Below, piece after piece: positions 33,250-41,372 of a stretch of 64,000 nt of DNA. This stretch comes from an uncultured bacterium (lineage in GTDB: Bacteria; Vulcanimicrobiota; Xenobia; Xenobiales; Xenobiaceae). The notes beneath the pieces were generated by a model. It was not told where the DNA came from. It did no database searches and saw only the letters and a program-made list of their open reading frames with translations. The stretch is taken from NCBI GenBank assembly GCA_934636825.1, contig CAKUBG010000008.1, forward strand, positions 1 through 64,000, given 5' to 3'. The position numbers and the translations under genes were made by a program. Numbering within the stretch: the first letter of the stretch is position 1; the number at the start of each line of letters is the position of its first letter.

Positions 33250-33275
33250 CGGGCTGATTTTGGGGGATCGGCCCG
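33250..33275 (+). promoter_or_regulatory. hairpin in the ksgA/LCP divergent region
   Basis: CGGGCTGAT pairs with ATCGGCCCG (one G-U) around an eight-base loop. No T-run follows. It lies 88 bases before the LCP start and may be part of its leader. Confidence 0.4.
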
Positions 33276-33362
33276 CAGCCTTTGATGTTCCGTGCTCTTT
33301 CCGCCAAGCTATTTGAAAAAAGTTTGGATAGAATTGCCTAATTTAGGACTGATCAGTTTACT

Positions 33363-35246
33363 ATGAGTGACTTCAACAAGAATCAGAACGCTGAACCTTC
33401 TGCACAAGAAAAGCAAACACGTTTCCCCGGAGCTTATCGTCAAGCGGAAAACGAAACTACTTCTGATCAAGAGCCTTTACAGGAAACAAAGGTGAATGAG
33501 GATGGATTGTCTGCTGATACAGAAGAAAAAGATTGTGATAATGGCGAGATGAACAAAAAAAAATCTTGGTTCAAACGTATGCCTAAATACTGCCGCTTGA
33601 TAATATTTTCCACTGTAGCGGTTTTGGTTGGGGTCTTATTTTTAATAGTGGCATTGTTCTATATAAATACGGTGCAAGGCAGTGAAGAGGGATCGGCCGG
33701 ATTTATTTCCGAAGCGCTCAATACTATAAGCGGTCACTCCGGAGAACGCGCTTTCAAAGGCAGCGAGCGCATGAATGTTTTGTGTTTGGGAATAGACTAT
33801 AACCGAGATTCACGTGGTATTGCCTATACTAAAGGGGCCCGCTCCGATACGATGTTTGTAGTCAGTATCGATGCCAAAGGTCAGACTCTCAATGTGGTGT
33901 CTATTCCTCGCGATTGCTATGTCTATTTAGGTGATGACTACGGATATGACAAAATTAACGCCGCTTATATGTACGGCGGCATAAAGCTGACCCGCAAAGT
34001 CGTTTCCGAATTTTTAGGCGTACCTATTCATCATTATGTAATTATTAAAGTGAGTGGTGCTTCTCAATTGGTCGATGCTCTGGGTGGTTTAGTTGTCGAT
34101 GTTGAAAAAAATATGGACTATGACGATAATTGGGGCAATTTGCACATCCATTTAAAAGCTGGCGAGCAATTATTGCGCGGTGACCAAGCTGTCGGTTATG
34201 CGCGTTTTCGCATGGATGCTGAAAGTGATCGTGGTCGCATTCGTCGTCAACAGCAAGTGATGATGTCTGTCATTAAACGCTTAAAAGATCCTATGGTCGT
34301 TTTGCGTTTGCAATCTATTGTCAAGGCTGTTAAAGATAATATTGAAACCGACTTTAGCTTAATGGATATGCTCGATCTCACTTATCTTTATAAAGATTTT
34401 GATCGCAAGCGTATGAAGACTGGCGTTATAGTCGGAGACGATACTGATATTAACGGTATGAGTTGTATTATTCCTTACGCTCCCATGAATGAGAAAACCG
34501 TTTTAGAGCTTCTTAAAGACCCTTCTTCCTTACAGCGTGAAGATGTTCGCCTTGAAGTTCTTAATGGTAGTAGTGAGGAAGGCTTAGAGGGACGCATTGC
34601 AGAGTACCTTTCCAAAGAAGGGTTTCGCGTTGTCAATGTGGGCAAGGCCAAAGAGCGTTGCGAAGTTACTACTATTGTCGATCATTTAAATAGCGCAGCT
34701 ATGCGCAATTGCCTAGAGTCTTTATTATTGGGATGTTACTATGAAGTAGAGCAATTACCTTACGATAAACGTAAAGCTGATGTAACTATTTTAGTTGGTG
34801 AAGATAGAGTTAATTGCGGTAGCTACGATTCTGGCAGCTCTTATAAGAGTCCCAAAAGTGATAATCGCTACTATTATCAAGAATACTCTTCCAGTCAAGC
34901 CGAAGAACCGGCTTACTCTTCTTCCGACAGTAGCAGTGAAAATTACTCTAGCTCTAGTTCTAACTATGGCAGCGCTTATGATGATGGAGGTTATCCACAA
35001 GTAAATAGCGACGGCAGTGTCAGTAGCTCCAATCTAGAATTTGGCACTACTCAAGAAGAACAAGCGCACTCTGAAGAGTCGACTCCTGCTGCTCCTGAGA
35101 ATTATGCTGCTCCGGAACCACCGGCTGAAACTAGTGAAAGTAGCATCGTAGAGCAAGCTCCTTTGCCACCGGCAGAGGATTACAGTGCCCCTTTACCTGA
35201 AGAAGTAGAAGTTCCCTCCGCCTCTTCCGGTTCTGAAGGCTATTAA
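33363..35246 (+). CDS. LytR-CpsA-Psr (LCP) family protein with LytR_C domain
   Basis: 627 residues. A charged cytoplasmic N-terminus (1-75) is followed by one membrane helix (about 78-104). The LCP catalytic domain (about 135-320) has GARSDTMFVVSID, VSIPRDCYVYLG, YDKINAAYMYGG and RFRMDAESDRGRIRRQQQV. A LytR_C domain (about 395-470: LEVLNGSSEEGLEGRIAEYLSKEGFRV) is followed by a long Ser/Tyr/Pro-rich tail. LCP enzymes transfer lipid-linked glycopolymers onto peptidoglycan outside the inner membrane. The weak AGGA site is far upstream. A terminator shared with pepA follows. Confidence 0.9.
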   Translation: MSDFNKNQNAEPSAQEKQTRFPGAYRQAENETTSDQEPLQETKVNEDGLSADTEEKDCDNGEMNKKKSWFKRMPKYCRLIIFSTVAVLVGVLFLIVALFYINTVQGSEEGSAGFISEALNTISGHSGERAFKGSERMNVLCLGIDYNRDSRGIAYTKGARSDTMFVVSIDAKGQTLNVVSIPRDCYVYLGDDYGYDKINAAYMYGGIKLTRKVVSEFLGVPIHHYVIIKVSGASQLVDALGGLVVDVEKNMDYDDNWGNLHIHLKAGEQLLRGDQAVGYARFRMDAESDRGRIRRQQQVMMSVIKRLKDPMVVLRLQSIVKAVKDNIETDFSLMDMLDLTYLYKDFDRKRMKTGVIVGDDTDINGMSCIIPYAPMNEKTVLELLKDPSSLQREDVRLEVLNGSSEEGLEGRIAEYLSKEGFRVVNVGKAKERCEVTTIVDHLNSAAMRNCLESLLLGCYYEVEQLPYDKRKADVTILVGEDRVNCGSYDSGSSYKSPKSDNRYYYQEYSSSQAEEPAYSSSDSSSENYSSSSSNYGSAYDDGGYPQVNSDGSVSSSNLEFGTTQEEQAHSEESTPAAPENYAAPEPPAETSESSIVEQAPLPPAEDYSAPLPEEVEVPSASSGSEGY

Positions 35247-35267
35247 AAAATAGCTAGTTTTATAAAC

Positions 35268-35307
35268 AAAATGGCTTCCGCAAACTTAATTGCGGAAGCC
35301 ATTTTTT
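35268..35307. terminator. bidirectional terminator, LCP and pepA
   Basis: A 16-bp stem (AAAATGGCTTCCGCAA with its complement) with loop ACTTAA is followed by six T on the plus strand and TTTTG on the minus strand. It separates convergent genes. Confidence 0.9.
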
Positions 35308-35349
35308 GTAACTATAGAAAACTAAGACTTACTTAATATAACCTATAAC

Positions 35350-36852
35350 TTACTTTTTGAAATATTCATCCCAGTGCCAAGCCAACTCGGTGAGGGTTCT
35401 TACACCTACGCCGGTAGGGCCGGCCGGATAATACTTCCAAGCTTTGCTGCGCCAGGCTGGGCCGGCTATGTCTAAGTGGGCCCAAGAGGCTGTTTCAGGC
35501 ACAAATTCTTTCAAAAAGAGGCCGGCGGTAATGGCTCCGGCAGTAGGGCCTCCTACGTTGTTCAAATCGGCAAAAGGTGTGTCGAGCATTTCCTTGTATT
35601 CCAAAGGAAGAGGCAATTTCCAATAAGATTCGCCCTGAACTCCGCCGGCGAAAGTAATGGCGTTAACCAAAGAACGATTATTGCCCATAATACCGGTAAA
35701 AGATTCACCTAAGGCGCGCACACAAGCTCCGGTAAGAGTGCAAATATCAATAACGTGAGTAGCGCCGAGTTCTCCGGCTAAAATAAGACCATCAGCCAGA
35801 ACTAAGCGGCCCTCAGCGTCAGTATTTTCCACATGTACGGACTTGCCGTTTTTGTACATGACGATGTCGCCGGGGCGCTGAGCTTTGGCATCGGGCATGT
35901 TTTCGGCACTGCAAATAATCGCCGTAACTTTGATATTGGGACGAAGAGTACCTAAAGCTCTCATAGTAGCCAAAACGGCAGCTGCACCGGCCATATCGCC
36001 TTTCATTTCGTGCATTCTGGAAGCGGGCTTAATGCTGATACCGCCGGAGTCAAAGGTGAGGCCTTTGCCAACCATGGCAAAGTGAGGAATAGACTCATCA
36101 CTTTCTCCCTCTTTATCTTTGTGAGGGTTATAAGTGATAGCAAACATGCAAGGAGGGTACTGAGAGCCGCTGCCAACTTTAAGATGTCCGTTGAAGCCTT
36201 CTTCTTTCAAGCGTGGTTCGTCATACTCAATAAAATCGTAACCAAACTCTTCGGCTAACTCTTTGCCCATGGCGCAGAGTGTCTGGGGATTGATTACATC
36301 GCCGGGTTCGCAGCAGAGATTTCTGGCCATATTGACGCAATTAGCTAAAACCAGACCTTCAGCCAAAGCACGTTCGGCTGGCTGATATTCGCTGACCGCA
36401 AAAGAAATGGTCATCTTTTCGGAGATGTCTTTTTTGTCTTTTTTGTATCTGTCGAAGGACCACAAAGCCATGCCTGCAGCTTCGGTAGCTTTACCTACAT
36501 ACTGGAGGCCCATAGGGCTATTTAAGGCAAAGAGCACGTTGTAGCGCTTTGTTTTAGAGGCGTACTTAATAGCGTCGGCTACGCAAATTTTGACAATTTC
36601 CGCAGTACTGAAACCTTTATAATCTCCGGTGTAATAAGCGAGAATGGCGCCGATATTTTCGCTCTGGCTAGGTTCGAAGAATAAGTAAGAACCGCTGCGG
36701 TTATTGCTATCATATTCAGCTTGCAAGGCCTCTGCCTGAGCTTTTATTTTTTCATCCTCAATATCAAAAAACTTTTCGTTTTTATCTAAAATGAGTACCA
36801 GCAAATCTGCTTTCCACTCGTTAAAGGGAGTGGCTATCGGTTTTATAAACAT
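35350..36852 (-). CDS. pepA: leucyl aminopeptidase (M17)
   Basis: 500 residues from the ATG at 36852, chosen because GGAGG lies five bases upstream; an in-frame extension to 36903 is unlikely. The C-terminal catalytic domain has GKGLTFDSGGISIKP (metal-binding Lys and Asp) and the M17 signature NTDAEGRLVLADGL. Further marks are GDMAGAAAV and THVIDICTLTGAC. The enzyme is a cytoplasmic two-metal hexamer that trims N-terminal residues from peptides. The end, WRSKAWKYYPAGPTGVGVRTL, is typical. It is a single-gene unit. Confidence 0.95.
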   Translation of the reverse strand: MFIKPIATPFNEWKADLLVLILDKNEKFFDIEDEKIKAQAEALQAEYDSNNRSGSYLFFEPSQSENIGAILAYYTGDYKGFSTAEIVKICVADAIKYASKTKRYNVLFALNSPMGLQYVGKATEAAGMALWSFDRYKKDKKDISEKMTISFAVSEYQPAERALAEGLVLANCVNMARNLCCEPGDVINPQTLCAMGKELAEEFGYDFIEYDEPRLKEEGFNGHLKVGSGSQYPPCMFAITYNPHKDKEGESDESIPHFAMVGKGLTFDSGGISIKPASRMHEMKGDMAGAAAVLATMRALGTLRPNIKVTAIICSAENMPDAKAQRPGDIVMYKNGKSVHVENTDAEGRLVLADGLILAGELGATHVIDICTLTGACVRALGESFTGIMGNNRSLVNAITFAGGVQGESYWKLPLPLEYKEMLDTPFADLNNVGGPTAGAITAGLFLKEFVPETASWAHLDIAGPAWRSKAWKYYPAGPTGVGVRTLTELAWHWDEYFKK

Positions 36853-37181
36853 GGTGCCTCCGACTGGATTAAATGTTTGGCACAATTTGTAAAGAGCCAA
36901 CATAATTTAGAAGGCGCGTTGTCACTATCATTACTAGCGACCGCGCTCCGCAGCTTTTGGGAAATCAATCAACGATTCCTGCCGTAGAGCTATTCACCGG
37001 CTCAATCTCATTTAGTAAACTTTTAGAAGCGAAAATCGCTTGGTAAAGGGAAGAAACTATTGGTGCGGAAATAATCCCTCGGTGAGTTTGTTAGCCTATA
37101 GTCTGGTAAGCATAGGATTCGTCGAGAATATGCTTGCTTGATATTTTAGGCTACTTTGTGAAGGAGAATATAAACAACGTT

Positions 37182-37718
37182 ATGCTAAAACAAAAGTTAT
37201 TTATCTTGGGAGTCGTGTTCGCTGCAACCGGAACTTTATGCGGCGCTATCAATTGCAACGAGGCTCAGGCCTATTCGTTCTCTTCCGACTCACAGTATGC
37301 TTCTGTAATTAGCAATAACGATGAAGTTTGCTTGCTGGCCCAAGGTAACGAAGATGCCTCTAAAGCGAGTAAAGAATCTAAAAAAAAGCGTAAAGAGCGT
37401 AAGAACTTTACATCTAAACGACAGCGTAATAAAATGGCCCAGGAGCGTGAGGGGCACGAGACTCAAGTTGATTTTATCGATTCTGAGGATGGTTACTGGA
37501 ATGCCAGGGGAGGAAACGCACCTCAATTCGGTGACGGCGGCTCCATCAATTCAGTTATGTTTGAAAATCGTCCCGGTCGTAGAGTTAAAGAACTTCCGTC
37601 CGGGCCGGTACGCAACACTGATGTAGAAGTTACAGGGGGAAAGTCTACAGAAATTACTGTAAATGGACGTCCGGTTCACCTAGATAAGGCTAAAGATAAA
37701 AAGATAGAAGAGAAGTAA
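37182..37718 (+). CDS. small secreted basic protein (unknown)
   Basis: 178 residues from the ATG at 37182, chosen because a signal peptide follows directly (MLKQKLFILGVVF..., cleavage near EAQA/YS). GGAGA lies 14 bases upstream. The mature part has a strongly basic stretch (KKKRKERKNFTSKRQRNK) and then a Gly/Asn/Arg-rich, probably disordered, region. No family is recognised. It may be periplasmic or surface-bound through charge. It ends 90 bases before the terminator at 37809. Confidence 0.65.
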   Translation: MLKQKLFILGVVFAATGTLCGAINCNEAQAYSFSSDSQYASVISNNDEVCLLAQGNEDASKASKESKKKRKERKNFTSKRQRNKMAQEREGHETQVDFIDSEDGYWNARGGNAPQFGDGGSINSVMFENRPGRRVKELPSGPVRNTDVEVTGGKSTEITVNGRPVHLDKAKDKKIEEK

Positions 37719-37808
37719 AACAGTTTAGAGGAAAGACCCATATATCAAATGGGGAAAATAGTTCTCTATTCTGTAAGGGATTTTATATTTTTTAGTAGGT
37801 TTGTAGGG

Positions 37809-37835
37809 GCAGGCTCTGGGGAGCCTGCTTTTTTT
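37809..37835 (+). terminator. terminator/attenuator abutting the FUN14-like gene
   Basis: A perfect 8-bp stem GCAGGCTC/GAGCCTGC with loop TGGG is followed by TTTTTTT. The next bases, AGGTGG, are the ribosome site of the gene starting at 37852. No promoter fits between hairpin and gene, so the FUN14-like mRNA must read through it. Confidence 0.85.
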
Positions 37836-37851
37836 AGGTGGTGATAATTTT

Positions 37852-38199
37852 ATGGATGAAACTACTATGGCTGCTGGAGCTGGTGCTGCTGCAGCGACTT
37901 TTCCTTGGCAAGCTTGTTTATTGCAATTGAGTGGAGGCACAGTGGCTGGTTTAGCTGTAGGCTATTCGCTGAAAGCCGCTCTCAGAACCGCTCTTTTAGT
38001 TTTAGGATCTATCCTTTTGCTTATGGCTCTTTTAGCTCATGCTGGTTTCATAACTGTAAATTGGGGAGCTGTTTGCGGTTCAATAGAAAGTGGTACCAAA
38101 GCAGCTGGAGAATTAGTTAATGATTTAGCTTCTCAGCTCTCATCTTCGATGGCCGGTTTTACGGCTGGAGCTATTGGCGGTTGGAAGATGCATCGTTAA
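37852..38199 (+). CDS. FUN14-like small membrane protein
   Basis: 115 residues, hydrophobic, with two to three helices. The LSGGTVAGLAVGYSLKAALRTALLVLG segment matches the glycine-rich FUN14 pattern. The second half contains ESGTKAAGELVNDLASQL and ends GAIGGWKMHR. The bacterial function of FUN14 proteins is not established. AGGTGGTGA lies before the ATG, directly after a terminator hairpin. Confidence 0.65.
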   Translation: MDETTMAAGAGAAAATFPWQACLLQLSGGTVAGLAVGYSLKAALRTALLVLGSILLLMALLAHAGFITVNWGAVCGSIESGTKAAGELVNDLASQLSSSMAGFTAGAIGGWKMHR

Positions 38200-38218
38200 T
38201 AGGGTGCCACTAAAAGAT

Positions 38219-38303
38219 AGCTATAGAAAGAGTCGTCTCTTAGCTAAAGTTTTTTGTAACTTTTTTGCTTTTTTGGGAATATTACTAGGCTCTTTCTATA
38301 GCT
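38219..38303 (+). repeat. 14-bp perfect inverted repeat in the DUF4013 gene leader
   Basis: AGCTATAGAAAGAG (38219-38232) and CTCTTTCTATAGCT (38290-38303) are perfect complements separated by 57 T-rich bases. No coding frame overlaps. It could be a long-range RNA stem or a DNA element. Confidence 0.6.
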
Positions 38304-38335
38304 TCTTTCTTTATAAGGGCTTAAGATTATCGTGC

Positions 38336-38354
38336 TTGACGTTAAGAACGTCAA
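38336..38354 (+). promoter_or_regulatory. palindrome overlapping a putative -35 box
   Basis: TTGACGTT-AAG-AACGTCAA is a perfect inverted repeat whose left end is a TTGACG -35-like word; TATAGT follows with a 20-base spacer. A further repeat, TGCTCGA/TCGAGCA, lies at 38373-38400. This is probably the control region of the 38416 gene. Confidence 0.5.
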
Positions 38355-38415
38355 CTTGTAATTATAGTGAATTGCTCGAGTCGTCATTCGTTTTCGAGCA
38401 TCTGGGAGGACTATT

Positions 38416-39264
38416 TTGGATCCTGAGCTGATTAGAGCTTTCGTCTTTATGCGCAAAGACCCCAAATTTACTGTCAAACTGGCTATCTTGAGTGCGGCCA
38501 TGTTTGTGCCGATTGTTGGTTGGATTTTGGCTTTGGGCTATTGTGTAATGCTATACCGCAATTATATCGATGGCAAAGATGATGAAATAATTTTGCCTGA
38601 ATGGGAAGATTTCGGCAACTACGTCTTTAAAGGCGTCTCTTTGGCAGCCGCTTTAGCTTGTTATGCTGCATTTTTTATCGGTTTGGGACTGGCTTTAGCT
38701 TTTGCTTGCGGAGCGCCCTTATTGGTTGTCAATGCTGTAGGAGGAGAAAGCGTTAGTATTTTTACTTCCCTGCTTTTATTCATAATTTCTTTTGCAGTTA
38801 TCTTTGCAGCTTTGCTTGTTGCCGGATCTGCTTTTAGCTTTTTTAGTGAGAGTTTGACCGTTTCCGATTGCTTTAAGGTTTTGGATGTTATCCAACGCGT
38901 TACTGGCTTAGGAGTCAACTATTACATATTGTGTGCTATAGTAGCCTTCGTTTTTTCTTTATCTATAAAGTTTTTCTGGTTTAACGGTTTCTTCTTCTGG
39001 ATTTTGGCTTCTATGCTTCAGGCCTATTTGGCAGTAGCTTCCGTTTATGGCTTGGCCGGTTTAGTTCAAGATGTTTATCATCCTTCGCTTTACGATCCTA
39101 CCGATATTCATATTGAGCGCTCAGCCCATATGGAATTGGATCCTACAGAAGACGAAGACGAGTATGGTCATTCCAAGCCCGGAAAACACAGCGCCTCCTA
39201 TTGGGCAGGCCATCGTCCAGATACTTCTATAACTTGGTCTACAGATTCTGATCAAGCTGAATAA
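38416..39264 (+). CDS. DUF4013-like multi-span membrane protein
   Basis: 282 residues with five to six membrane helices and a charged C-terminal tail (about 235-282) rich in Asp/Glu/His. The N-terminus (FVFMRKDPKFTVKLAILSAAMFVPIVGWILALGY) and LPEWEDFGNYVFKGV resemble DUF4013 proteins, where a conserved LPEWDDFGDYFKKG-like motif follows the second helix. Function unknown. TTG start with GGAGG five bases upstream. Confidence 0.75.
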   Translation: MDPELIRAFVFMRKDPKFTVKLAILSAAMFVPIVGWILALGYCVMLYRNYIDGKDDEIILPEWEDFGNYVFKGVSLAAALACYAAFFIGLGLALAFACGAPLLVVNAVGGESVSIFTSLLLFIISFAVIFAALLVAGSAFSFFSESLTVSDCFKVLDVIQRVTGLGVNYYILCAIVAFVFSLSIKFFWFNGFFFWILASMLQAYLAVASVYGLAGLVQDVYHPSLYDPTDIHIERSAHMELDPTEDEDEYGHSKPGKHSASYWAGHRPDTSITWSTDSDQAE

Positions 39265-39338
39265 ACTAAAAATAGAGGTATTATTTTCTTGGTGGTGTGC
39301 GCTTTGTGCGTAAGCTAAGAAAAATATCGATATTTCGG

Positions 39339-39405
39339 AAGCGGCTGTTTCCTCGGCGTTGCAAATATAAAAAATGCAATTTGCCAAAATAGGAAACGGT
39401 CGCTT
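39339..39405 (+). promoter_or_regulatory. long hairpin upstream of the purine permease-like gene
   Basis: A 15-bp outer stem (39339-39353 with 39391-39405, two wobble pairs) encloses an inner stem of GGC/GCC plus TTGCA/TGCAA. The right arm is followed by TATATATTTTGG, so termination of the upstream gene is possible but a structured leader is equally likely. Confidence 0.5.
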
Positions 39406-39466
39406 TATATATTTTGGAGTAAAACTATCGTCAATTTATCTAGAGTTTGGTGGAATATTTTTTTTT

Positions 39467-39504
39467 CGTTATATTCTAAAGGAGATAACGAAGGCGGATA
39501 GAAT
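39467..39504 (+). promoter_or_regulatory. interlocking inverted repeats (possible pseudoknot) before the permease
   Basis: CGTTAT (39467-39472) can pair with ATAACG (39485-39490). ATTCTA (39473-39478) can pair with TAGAAT (39499-39504). The pairings cross. An AAGGAG word sits in the loop at 39479-39484. The gene starts at 39557. Confidence 0.4.
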
Positions 39505-39556
39505 GGTGGCGGCCGTATAACGTATATCGCATCTTTTTTTGGAGATTGGGCTGGCT

Positions 39557-41236
39557 ATGCAAAGCGCTCATAGGAACTCCGCCACTCGTCCTTTAACTTA
39601 TAAGTGGTTCGTTTTAAACGATTTAAATGGTTTTTTTAGCGTCATGTTCGATAACATGACCGTATTGGCATTTTTAGCTTTTATTTTGACCCAAATTTTT
39701 GCTATGCCGAGTGAATTTGTATATGGAAAAATTTTCCCTGGTACGGCTTTGGGAGTTCTTTGCGGAGATTTGGCTTTTGTATGGTTGGCTTTTGTCCAAG
39801 CCAAGAGACAAGGCCGAGAATCAACCGCTATTCCTGTCGCTATAGATACGCCTTCGACTGTAGGTTTAGCTTTTGCCGTATTTGGCCCAGCTTTTATTAC
39901 TTATAAAGCTGCTGGCTTATCTCCTCAGGAGGCAGCCCTCCAAACTTGGTATTTAGGTATGGCTACGGTTATGTGTTGCGGCTTGGGAAAATTTTTGGGC
40001 TCGTTTATTGGTGAATGGATTGGCAAAATTGTTCCTAAAGCTGGTTTAGTAGGGGCTTTGGCCGGAGTGGGTATTGCCTTATTGGGAGTAGTACCTTTTA
40101 TTGAAGTTATGGGAGCTCCAGCTGTAGGTTTGTTGTCTTTTGGTATTATATTTTATTCTTTGATTGCCAAAATAGAATTGCCTGGTAAAATTCCTGGAGT
40201 TTTGGCCGCTGTAGTCTTGGCTACTGGTTTGTATTATATTTTGGGCCCTTGGGGATTGGCTGGACAGCAGTTTATGGTGCCCAAGTTTTCAGTTGCTTTC
40301 AATTTTCCCTTACCTAATTATTATTTTATTTACGGATTAAAAGATTCATTACAATATTTACCGGTAGTGCTTCCTTTTACCATTTTAACAATTGTAGGTG
40401 GAGTTAATGTTGCTAAAGGAGCCGTTATGGCCGGAGATGATTACAATATGCGTGAGGTTTTGCAAATAGATGCTGCAATTACCTTAATTTCTGGCTTGTG
40501 TGGTGGTATTGTTCCTACTACTTTATATATTGGTCATGCGGCATTTAAAGGCATGAATTGCCGCGCAGGCCACGTTTTATTGACAGGTGTTTTTGTTGGT
40601 ATATTTGGTATTTTTGGCTTAATTAAAGTTATTGTCGACTTCGTACCGACAGCTGCTTTAGCACCTATTTTAATATTTATTGCGCTGGAGTTGACTTCAC
40701 AAGCTTTTAGAGATAGCGATAATAACTTTCGCACTGCTTTAACCTTTGCCTTATTCCCTTGCATTATGAGAGCTTTGGCTTTAAAGGGTAATTATAGCGA
40801 TAACTTTGAGTCTTTGGTCAGTCGTCTCATGGCTGAGGCCAATGGCCATCGCTTTTTAAGTGAAAATTTAGTTATTCCGGCCTTAGGCAATGGCTTTGTT
40901 CTAACGTCTATGTTATGGGGAGCTTTTCTAGCTTTCTTTATTGAGCGCCGTTTGCGTAGGGCGGCAATTGTGTTGTTCATCTTAGCATTATGTTCATTTG
41001 TAGGCTTGATACATTCTGTTTCACCAGCTGGATTTATGTATTGGCCTTTCAATTTACCTAACGATATTGAAAAGGCTATACCTTTCCAGTTTGCTGCAGG
41101 ATATTTTTTAGCCGGTTTGCTTGTTGTTGCTCTATCCTTTAGCAACTCTTCTGCTTGGTCAATTTATGAAGATGAAAATGAAAAATTGAGAGCTAAATTT
41201 CTTGCTAAAGAAAAAGACTCGGAGTCTGTAGCATAA
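39557..41236 (+). CDS. NCS2/AzgA-like purine permease
   Basis: 559 residues with about 12-13 membrane helices. The N-terminus (LNDLNGFFSVMFDNMTVLAFLAFIL) and IPVAIDTPSTVGLAFAVFGPAF resemble xanthine/uracil/adenine permease-like proteins, with a later GGVNVAKGAVMAGDDYNMREVL and an IGHAAFKGM element. Proton-coupled nucleobase uptake is the likely role; the exact base is unknown. The ATG at 39557 is preferred (GGAG upstream, long spacing) over a TTG at 39539. Adenine deaminase at 26827 supports a purine role. The 270-base leader is unusually structured. Confidence 0.7.
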   Translation: MQSAHRNSATRPLTYKWFVLNDLNGFFSVMFDNMTVLAFLAFILTQIFAMPSEFVYGKIFPGTALGVLCGDLAFVWLAFVQAKRQGRESTAIPVAIDTPSTVGLAFAVFGPAFITYKAAGLSPQEAALQTWYLGMATVMCCGLGKFLGSFIGEWIGKIVPKAGLVGALAGVGIALLGVVPFIEVMGAPAVGLLSFGIIFYSLIAKIELPGKIPGVLAAVVLATGLYYILGPWGLAGQQFMVPKFSVAFNFPLPNYYFIYGLKDSLQYLPVVLPFTILTIVGGVNVAKGAVMAGDDYNMREVLQIDAAITLISGLCGGIVPTTLYIGHAAFKGMNCRAGHVLLTGVFVGIFGIFGLIKVIVDFVPTAALAPILIFIALELTSQAFRDSDNNFRTALTFALFPCIMRALALKGNYSDNFESLVSRLMAEANGHRFLSENLVIPALGNGFVLTSMLWGAFLAFFIERRLRRAAIVLFILALCSFVGLIHSVSPAGFMYWPFNLPNDIEKAIPFQFAAGYFLAGLLVVALSFSNSSAWSIYEDENEKLRAKFLAKEKDSESVA

Positions 41237-41372
41237 TTTTAGGTTTGTTGATTATTTTTTTGAAGCGCTCTGTCACTCTAGGCGCTATTGGCGGGGCGTT
41301 TCTTCTTTTCGGCAGGAATGCAAGCGAAATGGCAAAAAGATCGCCCCAATTTTTGCTATTCAGAGAAAATTT

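Noticed and set aside
39265..39556. Classical purine riboswitch before the permease
   Set aside because: The invariant core (TATA...AGTCTCTAC-like words) of purine aptamers is not found.
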